DNA of 64,000 bases from Musa acuminata AAA Group (GCF_036884655.1 NC_088355.1:19908001-19972000), one strand, 5' to 3'. Positions 44,172 to 55,751 are shown, counted from the first letter of the stretch. Notes: generated from the letters alone by a model not told the origin. Program-made: numbers and translations.

Positions 44172-45220
44172 ATGGGCTCTAGAAGACCCTCTAGGGAAAA
44201 GGGAAGAGGAGATTAGAAGAAGACTTTGATTCCACCCTTTTCGATTCAAAACTTCATGCCCAAAAATTTGCTTCCATAGAGTTTAGAAATGTCCATAAGG
44301 GAAAGTACGGTGATCTAAATAAACTAAGTAATTTAGAGACAATTCAATGGTTTGCAAATTTAGATCTACTCCCAATCCTACAAATTAGTGAACCCATCTA
44401 CCCAAGACTTGTTAGGTTGTTTTACAAAAATCTACATATAGATAAAAAAGAAAGAGTGTCTACCTATCTCTTAGGATAACATATTTCCATTATAAATAGA
44501 TTCATTTGTGATATGATAGGCATTCTTGTAAAAGATAGAGGTCGTTATTTTAGAGGATTGTGGGATGATGAAATAGTTGGGACAACGTACGTCGAAGCCT
44601 TAGGAACAATTTTTGGTAATCCCAACTTAGTGATACTTCCTAAAAGCTGTGAACATCTATTACCACTAAACACTAAAGTACTTCATCATATTCTAATTAG
44701 TATCATTCTCTCTAAACAATACCATCATGATGAAGTGAGTCAAATGGAACTAGGAACCATGTACTAGATCATGAAAGGACATAACATCTGTTTTGGTTAC
44801 CTTATCCAACAAAACATGATAGAAATATCTAAGAAAGACATGATACTTTCATATGGTAGTATAATCACTAGAATACTTAATGCCTACGATATTCCAATAC
44901 CACCCGACGAAGAGGTAATAAAGGTAGATAGATTTAGTGCAATAAATAAAATTCTACTTCACCGAATAAGATGTTTATTTAGAAATGGAATGTGGGTTAA
45001 AATGCCTAGAAGAACCGATCCCCCTCAACCTGAACTAGAACAAAAAACACTAATCTTTAGGGGTACTCAATCTCCTCCAACTAGTCCTTTTGAGGAAACA
45101 CATCTATTTAACCAAGCTCCTACATCATCTATCGAAGACATAGGGATTCAGATGTATCGCTTTAAACAAAGACAAGATCGGCTTGAACATCGGCAAGATC
45201 AAATCCTATCTAAGCTATAG
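44172..45220 (+). pseudogene. Extra ORF resembling plant 'putative transposon protein' domain
   Basis: An ATG at 44172 opens MGSRRPSREKGRG, and after a frame change a coherent reading runs from about 44222 to 45220. Only a TAA near 44478 and a TAG near 44767 interrupt it, giving about 345 codons. The sequence has FDSKLHAQKFASIEFRNV, then PRLVRLFYKNLHI and VSTYLLG followed by an INRF motif. This follows the pattern of plant retrotransposon-carried 'putative plant transposon protein' domains, which have an N-terminal F-x-S-x-x-A-x-x-F region and a V-x-x-FY-x-N-L core. The C-terminus (RQDRLEHRQDQILSKL) looks like a coiled coil. Its biochemical role is unknown to me. It occupies the place of pol in this SIRE-type copy. 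Confidence 0.5.
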
Positions 45221-47173
45221 CAAATTCATCGGCAATTTGACTCCTTATTTTGGTATTTTAATTTTTCACCTCCTGAATGAGCTTGTATATGTAAATGTGG
45301 TCACAATTTATTCTTGTCTTGTTGTAACAATTATGTTGTTGTAAACTCTTTATGCTACTCACCTTCATCACAATGCCCCTTGACTTGATAACTATTAATC
45401 CTTGATATGTTTTACTTAATGTATTATTTGGTGAGCATATGCAGAGTTAGGAATATTAATGTAGATTGAACATCGTTTTCGGATTTTCCTTAAATCTCTT
45501 TACGCTACTCATTTTCAAAATTTTCATGATCACTTGAGATTGAATGCTTCTATAACATATTTACTTTATAAGTTGAAAATCTTGTGCCTTGGTTTCCATG
45601 ATGAGCATATTATACTCTCATTGTGATTTGAGAAGATTCATACATCGAATTCTTAATCCTTGAGCACTACAAAATTGTGTCCGAATGCATGAACTTATTA
45701 AAATTATTTTTCAAACTTTCTTGATTCAATGATCAATCACTTAATGCTATGATGAGAAGTTTACACGATTACATGTCTTAATAATATGTTGGAAATTATG
45801 TGTTTTGGATACAAAAATTTCCATGATGATAAGCATGTGTTATTTTCATGAGTGTATTTGAAAAACATATGACAAAAATGTGTTCGAATGCATGAACTTA
45901 TTAAAATCATTTTTTGGATATTCTTAATTCATTCACTTAATTGCTATAATGAGAATTTTACACTATTACATGCCTTAATAACATGTTGAAAATTATGTGT
46001 TTTGGATACAAAAATTTTCATGATGATAAGCATGTTTTATCTTCATGATTGTGTTTGAAAATCTATAGCAAAACCATGTCCGAATGCATGAAAGTGTTAA
46101 ATTTTATTTTTGGATTTTCTTGATCCTAATATGATTTAGTATTTCTCTTCCAGACTTAATGTAGCTTTCATAAGCATATGTCATATCAAGTTTGTTTCAT
46201 ATGATTGACATATGGAATCAATTAACAAATGCATCTCTCATAGACTTATCATGTGAAAAATAGTTTTTCGAGAAATGGATTCGATGAAATGATTCCTTCT
46301 TGAAAAAGGAAGATCTTTTTTAACACTTGCAAGGATTTGATTCACATATATATCTTGATCCTTGCAAAAATAAAGCGTGATTTAATCTCTTATCGATTTT
46401 AACTTCATTCAAGTAAGCTCACAAATGGCTTTCCTCCTTCATGCAAAAAGATAATGACAAATAAAAAGGAAGAAGTAATGAAAGCTATCTCCATGTCATG
46501 TTTTCCTTGAGATGTTTGTATAATTGGTATCATATCACTCATTATTGAAAAATGACATGAATCATTATCGCATTTATGCTTAAAGTTTGCTTAAATAGTT
46601 CTCCTTTTTGTTGATGACAAAGGGGGAGAAATACATGGTAAATTGATGATAGAATTGCTATGAGTGCCATATTTGAATTATGTTAAGATATCAAAAGCTT
46701 GCATGGAAATATATGATAAATTGGTGATAGAATTGCTATGATTGCCATATTTGCACTATGTCATATTTAAGATATCTAGAGCTTACATCGTAATTCTACA
46801 AATTGATATCTTGTCATGTGATGAAATGCTATGATTGCTATACACTTGAAATGTTTGCATTATGTTAAGATATCAAGAGCTTACATCGTAATTTTACATA
46901 TTGATATCTTATCATATGATGAATTGCTACGATTGCTATCTTTCATATTTGAAATGTAAGACGTGAAAATGAATGTCAAGCCTTGACATCATTTTTAGAG
47001 AGATATATCATGATAGGAATCATGATGGGAGTATTGATAAGGTTAAATGAACTTAACTTATCAATATGTCTCTTGAATTCAAAGGCTTTGAATTCAAGAA
47101 TGACTTATCTCAAGTATGACATATAGATAAGGGGAGTTAAGGTTAACTCCATTATCAATTGATTGTCATCATA
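45221..47173 (+). other. SIRE-type 1 long 3' spacer
   Basis: Non-coding and AT-rich, homologous to 59590-60885. It holds repeated modules: GTCCGAATGCATGAA-like blocks near 45678, 45890 and 46078, and GATATCWAGAGCTT-like blocks near 46774 and 46870. An AAAGGGGGAGAAA purine block lies near 46619. A long 3' spacer is typical of SIRE-type elements, some of which carry an env-like ORF there. None is visible here. Confidence 0.65.
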
Positions 47174-47187
47174 AAAAAGGGGGAGAT
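47174..47187 (+). other. SIRE-type 1 polypurine tract
   Basis: AAAAAAGGGGGAGA directly before the 3' LTR. Confidence 0.8.
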
Positions 47188-48488
47188 TGTTGAATCTCGA
47201 ATTTTGATGATGAAGTCAATTATCATTTATTATCTAATCCATATGTTGAGATAAGTGTACAGGATTAACTATGATGGAAGAAAGACATGCAGTAGGAGTT
47301 ATGCTGGAGTCAATACCATGATCAAGTTGGGGGTTTGAGAGTTCGATGGAAGTCCGGACGGTCGTCGGAGGTTCTGCAAGAACAAATCCGAGAAGTCCAG
47401 GAGCTTGCCAAAGAAGCTTGTCAGAACTCGCTAAGTGGATCGTCGCAAGTCTAGGAGTTTGCCGAAAGTTTGTTGGAGCATCGTCGAGGGTTCGTCGGAT
47501 GTTCGCCGAAAGTTCGCCGGAAAAAGCGATTGACGCACCTAAGTAAGTTGTAGTATTAATGTCTTAAATATCGTAGTTAGCATGTAGATTAAGTTAGGAA
47601 TGTGAGGTAATCCCATTAACTTAATTTGGGGGCAATTGGGCCCTTGACAGACCCAAGTTGAGCCGAATGGATCAGCCTATTCGGACCTAGAATTCCTGGT
47701 CGGTGGTGGCATCGCTTAGGAGCTCAGTCTCCTAGGAATGCTCGGTGGTGGTACCGCCCCTGTCAGGTGATGGTACCACCTGAGCTCAGTCTCCAAGCGA
47801 ATTCAGGCAGTGGCACCGCCCCTGTTAGGCGGTGGTACCTCTTGAGCTCGGTCTCCAAGCAGTGTCAGTCGGTAGTATCGCCCAGTTATGGTGGTAGTAC
47901 CGCCAGGACCTTGGAAATCTGGGAGATGACATTTTTGAGCTCCAAATTTGAACCAGTTTGGACCTATATAAACCTCACCCTTTCTTGCCTGAAAGGGCTT
48001 CGAAATCTTGATCTTATTCTAAGAATTTGAGAGCTCAAAAGTGTTGTAAAAGGCCAAAAGTCCTTCTCCCTCTTTTTATCTAAGTTTTGATCATTCAAGA
48101 GAGGAGTGAAAATCTGTAAGGGTTATCTCCTAAGTATGTCAAAAGGAGTAAAGCTGTAAAAGGGTGGTTGGCCTTCGTCTATTGAATGAATGCCTCTAGT
48201 GGACGTCAATGACCTCATCGGAGGAGGAAGCAAAAAGTGGATGTAGGTCAAGATTGACCGAACCACTCTAAATCTCGGTTTGCATTTACATTCTGCTATC
48301 TATCTTAACTGCAAACTGCCTCCATTGCTTTTCTTCAACTATACTTCGCTTAATCTTAAATTGAAGAACTTTCTGAAATGGTTTTTCATCGAAAGTGTTT
48401 TTATCGTACGAACGTCATTTTAAATCATCGAAAGTATCCGCTGCACTAATTCACCCCCTCGCCCCTCTTAGTGCTCTTAATCCTAACA
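47188..48488 (+). repeat. SIRE-type 1 3' LTR
   Basis: 1301 bp, TGTTGAATC...CCTAACA, followed by AAGAT (48489-48493). Confidence 0.9.
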
Positions 48489-48493
48489 AAGAT
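48489..48493. repeat. Target site duplication, SIRE-type 1 right
   Basis: AAGAT, compared with AGGAT at 33666-33670. Confidence 0.6.
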
Positions 48494-48761
48494 TAGTTTG
48501 GAGGTTGCTTCTTAGAGAAGCATTAGGTGTTGGTTAGAAGTAGGAGTCTTGAGTAGGAGTCCTATTAGGAGTTGGTTAGAAGTAGGAGCCTTGAGTAGGA
48601 GTCCTATTAGGAGTTGGGGTTTCGAAGCCCAATAAATAGTCATGTATTCATCCTCTTTTCTCAATGAATAGATGAATATTTTTAGTAGCCTTTAGAATTC
48701 CAAGGAGGCCAATCCCCTAAAGAGATCAACCCCAAACTTAGAATCTACAAGGGTTCTATCA
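48494..48761 (+). mobile_element. Gypsy-type solo LTR, right part
   Basis: Continues 33556-33665. Contains the TAGGAGTCCTATTAGGAGTT repeats and the GGCCAATCCCCTAAAGAGAT block of the gypsy A LTR, and ends TTCTATCA before TTACT. Confidence 0.75.
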
Positions 48762-48766
48762 TTACT
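48762..48766. repeat. Target site duplication, solo LTR right
   Basis: TTACT, compared with TTGCT at 33551-33555. Confidence 0.6.
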
Positions 48767-49498
48767 AAAGGATGAATATTTAGATCTGTTCGACGAGGAG
48801 CCATATGCAACTTGTGAGCCTTGCCATCGTGGAAAAATGACCAACTCTCTATTTAGTGGAATTAGAGAAAGAGCTACTGAGTTATTGGAACTTATACATA
48901 GTGATGTATGTGGTCCCATGTCAACTCATGCCATAAGTGGTTACTCCTGCTTTATTACTTTTATTGATGATTTCTCAAGGTATGGACATATGTACTTAAT
49001 GAAGCACAAGTTTGAGGTTTTGAGAAATTCAGAGAGTATAAGAATAAAATGGAGAACCAAACTGGAAAGAGTATCAATACTCTTCGATCAGATTGAGGAG
49101 GTGAGTACTTGAGTACAAAGTTCACATAGTTCCTTAAGGACTATGGGATTTTGTCCTAGTGGATACCTCCTTATACACCCCAGCTCTATGATGCATCCGA
49201 AAGGAGGAATTGTATACTGTTAGACATGGTATGGTCCATGATGAGTTTCGTCAACCTCCCCATCTCATTCTGGGGATACACCCTAGAGACCGTAGCTTAC
49301 ATTCTGAACAAAATACCAACTAAGTCGGTGGTGTCTACTCCATTTGAGATATGGAAAGGGATGAAGTCCAATCTTAAGGTTGTTAAGATTTGGGGCTACC
49401 CAACCCACATCAAAAGATACAACCCCGATAAATTGGAATCCAAGACAGAACATTGCATATTCATGGGATACCCTAAGGAAACTAATGGGTATTATTTC
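48767..49498 (+). pseudogene. Copia D integrase (broken, second part)
   Basis: Continuation of Copia D after the nested block. The GAG-pre-integrase end (ATCEPCHRGKMT near 48808) completes the HHCC site begun at 33550. Integrase core motifs are HSDVCGPM near 48898 and FIDDFSRYGHMYL near 48963. Stops occur near 49110 and 49205. The tail from 49226 keeps LETVAYILNKIPTK and FEIWKGMK. It ends in ETNGYYFY at 49504, overlapping the next LTR start. RT and RNase H are not present in the window. Confidence 0.8.
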
Positions 49499-50861
49499 TA
49501 TTGAATCTCAGATTTTGATGATGAAGTCAATTGTCATTTGTTATCTAATCCATATGTTGAGATAAATGTGCAGGATTAACTACGATGGAAGAAAGACATG
49601 TAGTAGGAGTTACGCCGGAGTCAAGACTATGATGATCACGTTAGGAGTTTGAGAGTTCGACGGAAGTCCGGACGGTCGTCAGAGGTTCTACGGGAACAAA
49701 TCTGAGAAGTCCAGGAGCTTACTAAAGAAGCTTGTTAGAACTCGCCAAGTAGATCATCACAAGTCCAGGAGTTTGTCGGAATTCTGCCGGAGCATCACTG
49801 AAGGTTCGTCGAATGTTCGCCGGAAGTTCGCCGGAAGCTCGCCGGAAGAAGCGATTGACGCACCGGAGTAAGTTGTAGTAAATGTCTTAAGAAATATCGT
49901 AGTTAGCATGTAGATTAAGTTAGGAATGGGAGGTGATCCCATTAACTTAATCTGGGAGCAATTGGGCCCTTGATAGACCCAAATTGGACCAAATGGATCA
50001 ACCCATTCGGACTAGAATTCCTACTAGGCGGTGGCACCGCTAGGGTTGGCGGTGGCACCACCTGGGCTTAGTCTCCGAGTGATATTACGCGGTGCAACTG
50101 CCCCTGTCAGGCGGTGGCACCGCCTGGGCTCAATCTCCGAGCGAGACTGGGCAGTGCAACCGACCCTGTCAGGCGGTGGCACCGCCCAAAGGCTCAGTCT
50201 CCGAGCTGTCAAGCGGTTGTACCGCCCTAGTCAGGAGGTAGTACCGCCAGGACCCCGGAAATCCGGGAAAAGATATTTTTGAGCTTCAAATTCAAACTAG
50301 TTTGGGGCCTATATATACCCCACCCTTTCCTACATGAAAGGGCACCGAAAATCCAATCTTACTTTATGATTTTTAGAGCTTAAAAGTGTTGTAAAGGCTA
50401 GAAGTTCTCCTCCCTCTTTTCTTCCAAGTTTTGATCTTTCAAGATAGGAGAGAAAATTTTGTAAGGGTTGTCTCCTAAGCCCGTCAAAAGGAGTGAAATT
50501 GTAAAAGGGTGATTGGCCTTCGCCTATTGAAGGAAGGCCTCTAGTGGAAGTCCATGACCTCGTCGGAGGAGGAAGCCAAAAGTTGATGTAGGTCAAGATT
50601 GACCGAACCACTCTAAAATTGTGGTGCTCTCTGGTTTGCATTTCTTCTTGCTGCTTACCTTACTGCAAACCTTCATATGTGCTTTACTTCCTGATTACTT
50701 TTGTTGTACTCTTTTACAAACTCGCTTTCAAGTTAAGTTTCCAAAAATAGTTTTACGTCGAAAACGATTTCATCGTACGAACGCAATTTTAATCGTCTAA
50801 AGTTTTTCGCTACACTAATTCACCCCCCCCCCCCCCCCTCTTAGTGCTCTTGATCCTAACA
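49499..50861 (+). repeat. SIRE-type 2 5' LTR
   Basis: 1363 bp, ending CCTAACA. Hairpin cluster (for example GGCGGTGGCACCGCC at 50110-50124 and 50172-50186), TATATATACCCC box near 50310, and a C run of about 16 near 50823-50838. Confidence 0.9.
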
Positions 50862-50863
50862 AT

Positions 50864-50875
50864 TGGTATCAGAGC
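50864..50875 (+). other. SIRE-type 2 primer-binding site
   Basis: TGGTATCAGAGC, two bases after the LTR. Confidence 0.9.
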
Positions 50876-50911
50876 AGGGTTAACTCTCCAACGGATTAAA
50901 ACCCAAGAGAG

Positions 50912-52500
50912 ATGGCATACGCCGGAAACCAAGAGGGCCACTCTATTACACGCCATCCATGTTCAATGGGACGGACTACACCTATTGGAAGATCCGAATG
51001 AGGATCTTCCTTATTTCAATGGATTTTGAACTTTGGAATCTTATCAAAAATGGATTTTCGAAGTCTTCTCTTCCAATGATCGATTGGAATGAATTGGAGA
51101 AGAAGACTTTCGCTCTTAATGCAAAGGTTATGAATGCCTTATTTTGTACGCTTGATAAAAAAGAGTTTAATCGTGTTTCGGTTTGTGAATCCGCGTTTGA
51201 TATTTGGCATACACTCGAAGTAACTCACGAAGGCACAAGTAGAGTGTAAGAGTCAAAAATCAATCTTTTGATACATTCTTTCAAACTTTTCTGAATGAAA
51301 CCGAGCGAGACTATTGGCAACAAGTACACCCATTTCATGGATGACATTAATGGTCTAAAAGGACTCGGCAAAAGTTTTTCGAATTTTGAGCTCGTAAATA
51401 AGATTCTAAGATCCCTTCCTAAGAGTTGGGACCCTAAAGTCACTGCTATTCAAGAGGCTAAAGATTTAAACAACTTCCCTCTTGAATAACTAATCGGGTC
51501 ATTAATGACCTATAAAATGACTTGCAAGGCTCATGAAGAGTAAGAAGACATCTTTCCAAAGAACAGGAGGGATATGCCACTTAGAACTTTAGATGACCAC
51601 TTGAGAGAAAACTCAAGTGATGAGGACTGTGACGATGACTTGACACTTCTAACAAGGAAATTCAAAAAATTCATTAAGACAAACAAGTTTAAAAATGACA
51701 CAAAAAATAAACTTGAACCCAGAAAGGATCAAGTTATTTGCTACGAGTGCAAAAAGCCGGGACACTACAAAAGTGATTGTCCCCAAGCCAAGAAGAGAAC
51801 ATCAAAGAAGAAAGTGCTCAAAGCAACGTGGGATGACTCGAGCGCGTCCGAAGAAGAGGAGTTCAACACCGAGCAAGATGCTCATTACGCCTTAATGGCC
51901 ATCGGAGAGGAGGTAACAAATTTAATTAATGCAGATTTATCATTTGATGAATTATTAAATGCCTTCCATGACTTATTTGATGAATGTAAAATAATTAGTT
52001 GAAAATATAAATTGTTGAAAAATAAGCATGATAGTCTTATTGGCAATTTTGATAAATTAAAAACTGAATATCATGATAGTTTAGCTCAATGTGAAAAATG
52101 CCATGATCTAGAAACTCTCCAAAAGGAGAACTTGCTACATAAGGATGCCTTGAAGAAATTCGAGTTTGGTAGCAAGTCTTTGAACATGATCCTTACAAAT
52201 AAGGGTCACGTTCCCAAAAGAAGTGGAATCGGATTTGTGAGAAGTCCTCATCAAAATCCAACCACCTTCATAAAAGGTCCTATCTTACATGTTCGGCACC
52301 AAAGCAAATGCAACTTTTATTACAAATATGGACATAAAACATATCATTGTCCATTCTAGAAAATTAGCTTGAACAAACTGATTTGGGTTCCTAAAGGAAC
52401 CATGATAAACTCTATGCAACATAATAAATAATGTAGATCAGTTTTTGAGCCACCCAAAAGTAAATGGGTACCTAAAAATTATCCTTTCTTGTAGAGACAT
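50912..52500 (+). pseudogene. SIRE-type 2 gag (broken)
   Basis: An ATG at 50912 precedes a frame change. From about 50945 one frame continues to about 52500, interrupted by stops near 51247, 51292, 51487, 51541, 52000, 52357 and later. The N-terminal region has MFNGTDYTYWKIRMRIFL. The central Gag region has LVNKILRSLPKSWDPKVTAI. An acidic segment with CCHC knuckle CYECKKPGHYKSDC (about 51739-51780) and a Lys-rich tail follow. The second knuckle (about 52309-52350) has lost its second Cys (CNFYYKYGHKTYHC). Several stops fit single C-to-T or G-to-A changes. Confidence 0.88.
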
Positions 52501-52740
52501 ACACCATCACAAGCTAGGAGCAAGAGATGGTACCTTGATAGTGGATGCTCAAGGCATATGACATGAGATCCATCTCAATTCTCTAAGCTCACTAGCATAG
52601 ACGGAGGCTATGTCACCTTCGAAGACAAAAACAAGGGTAAAATCATTGGCAAAGGAACCATAGGTAACAAATCCAACTTCTTTATTGAAGATGTTTTGTT
52701 AGTTGATGTTTAAAACATAACCTCTTGAGTATTAGTTAAT
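52501..52740 (+). pseudogene. SIRE-type 2 protease remnant
   Basis: WYLDSGCSRHMT begins at 52528 and the following IIGKGTIGNKSNFFIEDV stretch matches the copia protease fold. A TGA follows the HMT motif. The reading decays before gypsy B. Confidence 0.8.
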
Positions 52741-52748
52741 TATGTGAT

Positions 52749-52843
52749 AAAGGATATATCATCAAATTCGAATCTAATGCTTGCATCATTGAAAAACCAC
52801 ACAAAAACACATCTATGATTGCATTAAAACAGAATAATGTATA
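52749..52843 (+). repeat. Duplicated SIRE-type segment left of gypsy B
   Basis: About 95 bp (AAAGGATATATCATCAAATT...) that recurs at 56798-56891 on the other side of gypsy B. Confidence 0.85.
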
Positions 52844-53308
52844 TTGAGTCTGTTTGGTCCAGTTGTTTATTGAGTCGGTTTGGTTCAGTTAGAGTCAAGT
52901 AGAGGTTTATTTAATATTTATTTATTATTGGAGTTCAAGTCCTGATGAACTCTGGGTGGAACTCTATAAATAGGGATGTAACTGCTTCTTTTCAGTAATA
53001 TATTAAAAAAATACTATTCTATCTTTTGACAAACCCTAGGAGGCCGATCCCCTCGAAGTGATCAAAGAGGGCCGATCCCCTCGAAGCGATCAAAGAGGGC
53101 CGATCCCCTCGAAGCGATCAAGGAGGGTTGATCCCCTCGAAGCGATCAAGGAGGGCCGATCCCCTCGAAGCGATCAAGGAGGCCGATCCCCTCGAAGCGA
53201 TCATTATCATCCCTATTTTTCTCCATTTTCTCCCCTTTCTTCCACGATAAGATCTTAGGGTCTTATCAATTGGTATCAGAGCGACGATAAAACTTTAGGG
53301 CCTTATCA
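52841..53308 (+). repeat. Gypsy B 5' LTR (left end missing)
   Basis: Joins the SIRE-type sequence at a shared GAATAATGT. Carries six tandem copies of a 27-28-bp unit with CGATCCCCTCGAAGCGATCA (53045-53205) and an internal PBS-like TGGTATCAGAGC at 53272. Confidence 0.88.
53045..53205 (+). repeat. Minisatellite in gypsy B LTR, six units of 27-28 bp
   Basis: Each unit contains GATCCCCTCGAAG(C/T)GATCA. The second array is 56535-56693. Confidence 0.95.
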
Positions 53309-53322
53309 ATTGGTATCAAAGC

Positions 53323-55041
53323 GATGATCCTTGGCGTTCTCGCTGTGTTGCCATAGCTATCATTCAAAAAAAAAAAAAAAATTTGTGAGAAAGGGTGAAG
53401 CCAGCAGCCCCGCACGCTGTTCCTTCTCAACGAGAAGGAACCTTTGCTTCCCTGCGCCGACCACCACTGCCTCTCCTCCACCGCCGGCGCTGCTTCCTGG
53501 TTGGTGACCACCGCCGCTGTTGCTCCCCAGCCAGCGCCCACCGCTGCCGCTGTGCCCCGGCTCGCAACCTTCTCACCTCGCCTCCTCACTGCCCGCATCT
53601 CGCTCGAGCGAGAAGGGCCGCGGCCGCCGTTTCCCAGCCAACGGACCACCCATCGTCGCTTTTACCATCGGCGATGCTGCCCTAGCCGCACCGCCATCGC
53701 TGCCTTCCCTTGGTTGCAGCTTTGGCCGTGAGATCTGTCGGCGTCACTGTTTCTGTGGTGCGATAGAAACATAGCAGCCGCCGATCCCTTTGCTGCCGTA
53801 GGCGTCGGTTGCCTCTACCGCCGCCGCTGTTTCTCGGCCACTTCAACACCACCCCTCTCCTTTGTTGCCAAGCCACCACCGCTGCCAGCCACCATGCGAC
53901 AACCGCCGCATGCCTCCCAGCAGCCGATCCTCCTTGCTCTACATCCGTAGTGCCAGAAACAGGGCAACTCACCGATTGCCCTTGTTCCCAACCGTGACAC
54001 CGCCGACTCCTCCTTCTCCACCGCTGCCACTGTTTCTCGGCCACACGATCACTGCCGCACCGCCGTTGCTAGCATCGCCAGCGGCTCTAGCTGTGGTGCG
54101 ATAGAAACAGAGCATCCTGTTTCCCATCTCCAGCATTGCAACTTCCTGGCCAGTGACGATGCTCGCTGCCTTTTTCTCCATCGCCGCCGCTGCTTCCCGA
54201 TCGATCGATCACCGCCGCCCGCCTTCCAACCGCAACCCTTGCCGTGCCCCGCCCCCCTTGAGTCGCAGCCGCAGCTGCCAATTGCCGCAGCCCTCGTTGC
54301 AATGGTTGCAGAAACAAAGCTTCCTCTGTTGCTGCAGCCCCCGTCGATCCCGGCCGCGACCCTCGCTGCCTCCTTCTCCACCACCAACGCTGCGCTCCGG
54401 CCAGCAACCACCATTGCTGCCAGCCACTGTAGCCTTCTCCTCAACCGCTCGTGATCCTTCCGGCCAACTCCTTCGGTGGTGTGACAAAAACAGAGTACAC
54501 AACAACCACCACGCAGCAACAAAAACAATGGTACCCTCTACTGTCGCAGCCGCCGATTGTAACCACTGTCGTCGCTCCTGGCTAATGACCAACCCCTCGT
54601 TCTGCAGCAGCCGCCCTCCAACAGCGAACACAGCAACTGCAGCAAGTATGCTGCCTTGCCTCAACCCCAACAGCGCACGCAACACCGATTCCTCTTCTCA
54701 ACCTTGGCCGAATCAACGGTGCCTCCCTCTTGCTTAGCATATTCTGCCGCAACCAAAGGTTGCCATCACCACAGGTTGCCATCATAGTAGCCTCAACCCC
54801 GTTGCTCGGCGATCGCCCCTTGGGTCGCAGCAACTGTAGCCACTTCAACGTAATCGCCTTCCAACCTCGGCGCTCTCACCTCATGCAATGATAGAAACAG
54901 GGCAGCTACTCTTCCTCCAACGCAGCGACCACAGCACTGCCCTTGGCGTCCACCTCCTCGGAAACTTCACACCGACAGTGTTGATGCCCTTGACCGACAC
55001 CTAAGACAGGAGTTGAGATTATATATTTACAGTCTTACGCA
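53323..55041 (+). other. Gypsy B GC-rich leader, about 1.6 kb
   Basis: From about 53395 to 54990 the sequence is strikingly C-rich, full of CCGCCGC-type triplets, between AT-rich flanks. A GTGGTGCGATAGAAACA-like motif recurs near 53755, 54093 and 54478, with weaker forms near 53950, 54305 and 54888. The region is therefore an old, irregular tandem repeat. Several overlapping ORFs on both strands (up to 194 codons at 54153-54737) are explained by the composition. None has a known domain. Confidence 0.7.
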
Positions 55042-55751
55042 ATGGCCACTGATAACTCAGTGAAAGCACAAATGAAAGCATTGGAAAACAGAATTGAGAA
55101 CCAATTGCAAGGAACACTTAATGATTTCAAAAAGAGCCTACTGGAGAGCCTCAGCAAATTTCAACAAAATGGGGGCTTAAGTTCTACATTGCACAGATAT
55201 GAAAATACAGAAAAAGGGTCCTAAGATTTTGACACAAATTACTCACACATGAAGATGGAATTTCCAAGATGGAAAGAAGGAGATCTGACCAATTGGATCT
55301 CAAAGGCAGAAAATTTTTTCCGTTTTCACAGAACCCCAGAAGAATCCAAGGTAGAAGTGGCCTCAATCCAGCTTGAGGGAGATACACTCTAGTGGTACGA
55401 TTGGTATGAAACTTTCCACGAAGTTCCATCGTGGGAGCAGTTCAAAAGAGGATTGTTCGCTTTGGCCCATCCGAATATGAGAATATTGATTGCCAGCTTG
55501 CCAAACTTCATCATACTTCTACAGTGTTAGAATATCAAAGTAGGTTTGAAAAATTATCAAATCAAGCTAGAGATTGGTCAGATCGACAACTTCTGGATAC
55601 ATTTATTAAAGGGCTTATTCCAGAGATCCGGTGTGACGTTAAGGCTCGTCAACCCCGCACTATGATAGCTGCGATCTCATTTGCAAATCTACATGAGAAA
55701 AAAATTGGCAAGGAAAGATCAGCAAGGGATTTGTACTATGATGAAAATTAG
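55042..55751 (+). pseudogene. Gypsy B gag (broken)
   Basis: An ATG at 55042 opens a Gag N-terminus (KAQMKALENRIENQLQGTL) with coiled-coil character. A TAG follows at 55222, after which the same frame continues with MEFPRWKEGDLTNWISKAE. Another TAG lies near 55391. A frameshift near 55440 leads to LEYQSRFEKLSNQARDWS and ARQPRTMIAAISFA. The match to gypsy A Gag is close throughout. The zinc knuckle region is mostly lost, with only MEHRCKQGQLLMIEP left after the stop at 55749-55751. Confidence 0.85.

Larger units (their letters stand above)
33671..48488 (+). mobile_element. SIRE/Maximus-type copia element 1, with nested insertions
   Basis: The outer frame is 5' LTR 33671-34975 (1305 bp), PBS 34978-34989, 3' polypurine tract near 47174-47187 and 3' LTR 47188-48488 (1301 bp), flanked by near-identical 5-bp duplications. 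Inside are a LARD copy (35035-37224), gypsy A (37225-42640), a gag C-terminal remnant, an extra ORF, and a long 3' spacer. No protease-RT-RNase H region remains, so this copy was non-autonomous or lost its pol by recombination. The long LTR, double zinc knuckle Gag and long 3' spacer point to the SIRE/Maximus lineage. Confidence 0.8.

Noticed and set aside
45221..47173. Env-like gene in the long 3' spacer of the SIRE-type element
   Set aside because: No open frame, signal peptide or membrane segment in either copy.
53045..53205. CRISPR-like array of 27-28-bp repeats
   Set aside because: Units are directly adjacent without spacers and lie inside an LTR. It is a minisatellite, and plants have no CRISPR.
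53266..54848. Overlapping ORFs of 80-194 codons on both strands
   Set aside because: Explained by the C-rich, stop-poor composition. Pro/Ser/Ala-rich products without domains, and the repeats do not keep frame.
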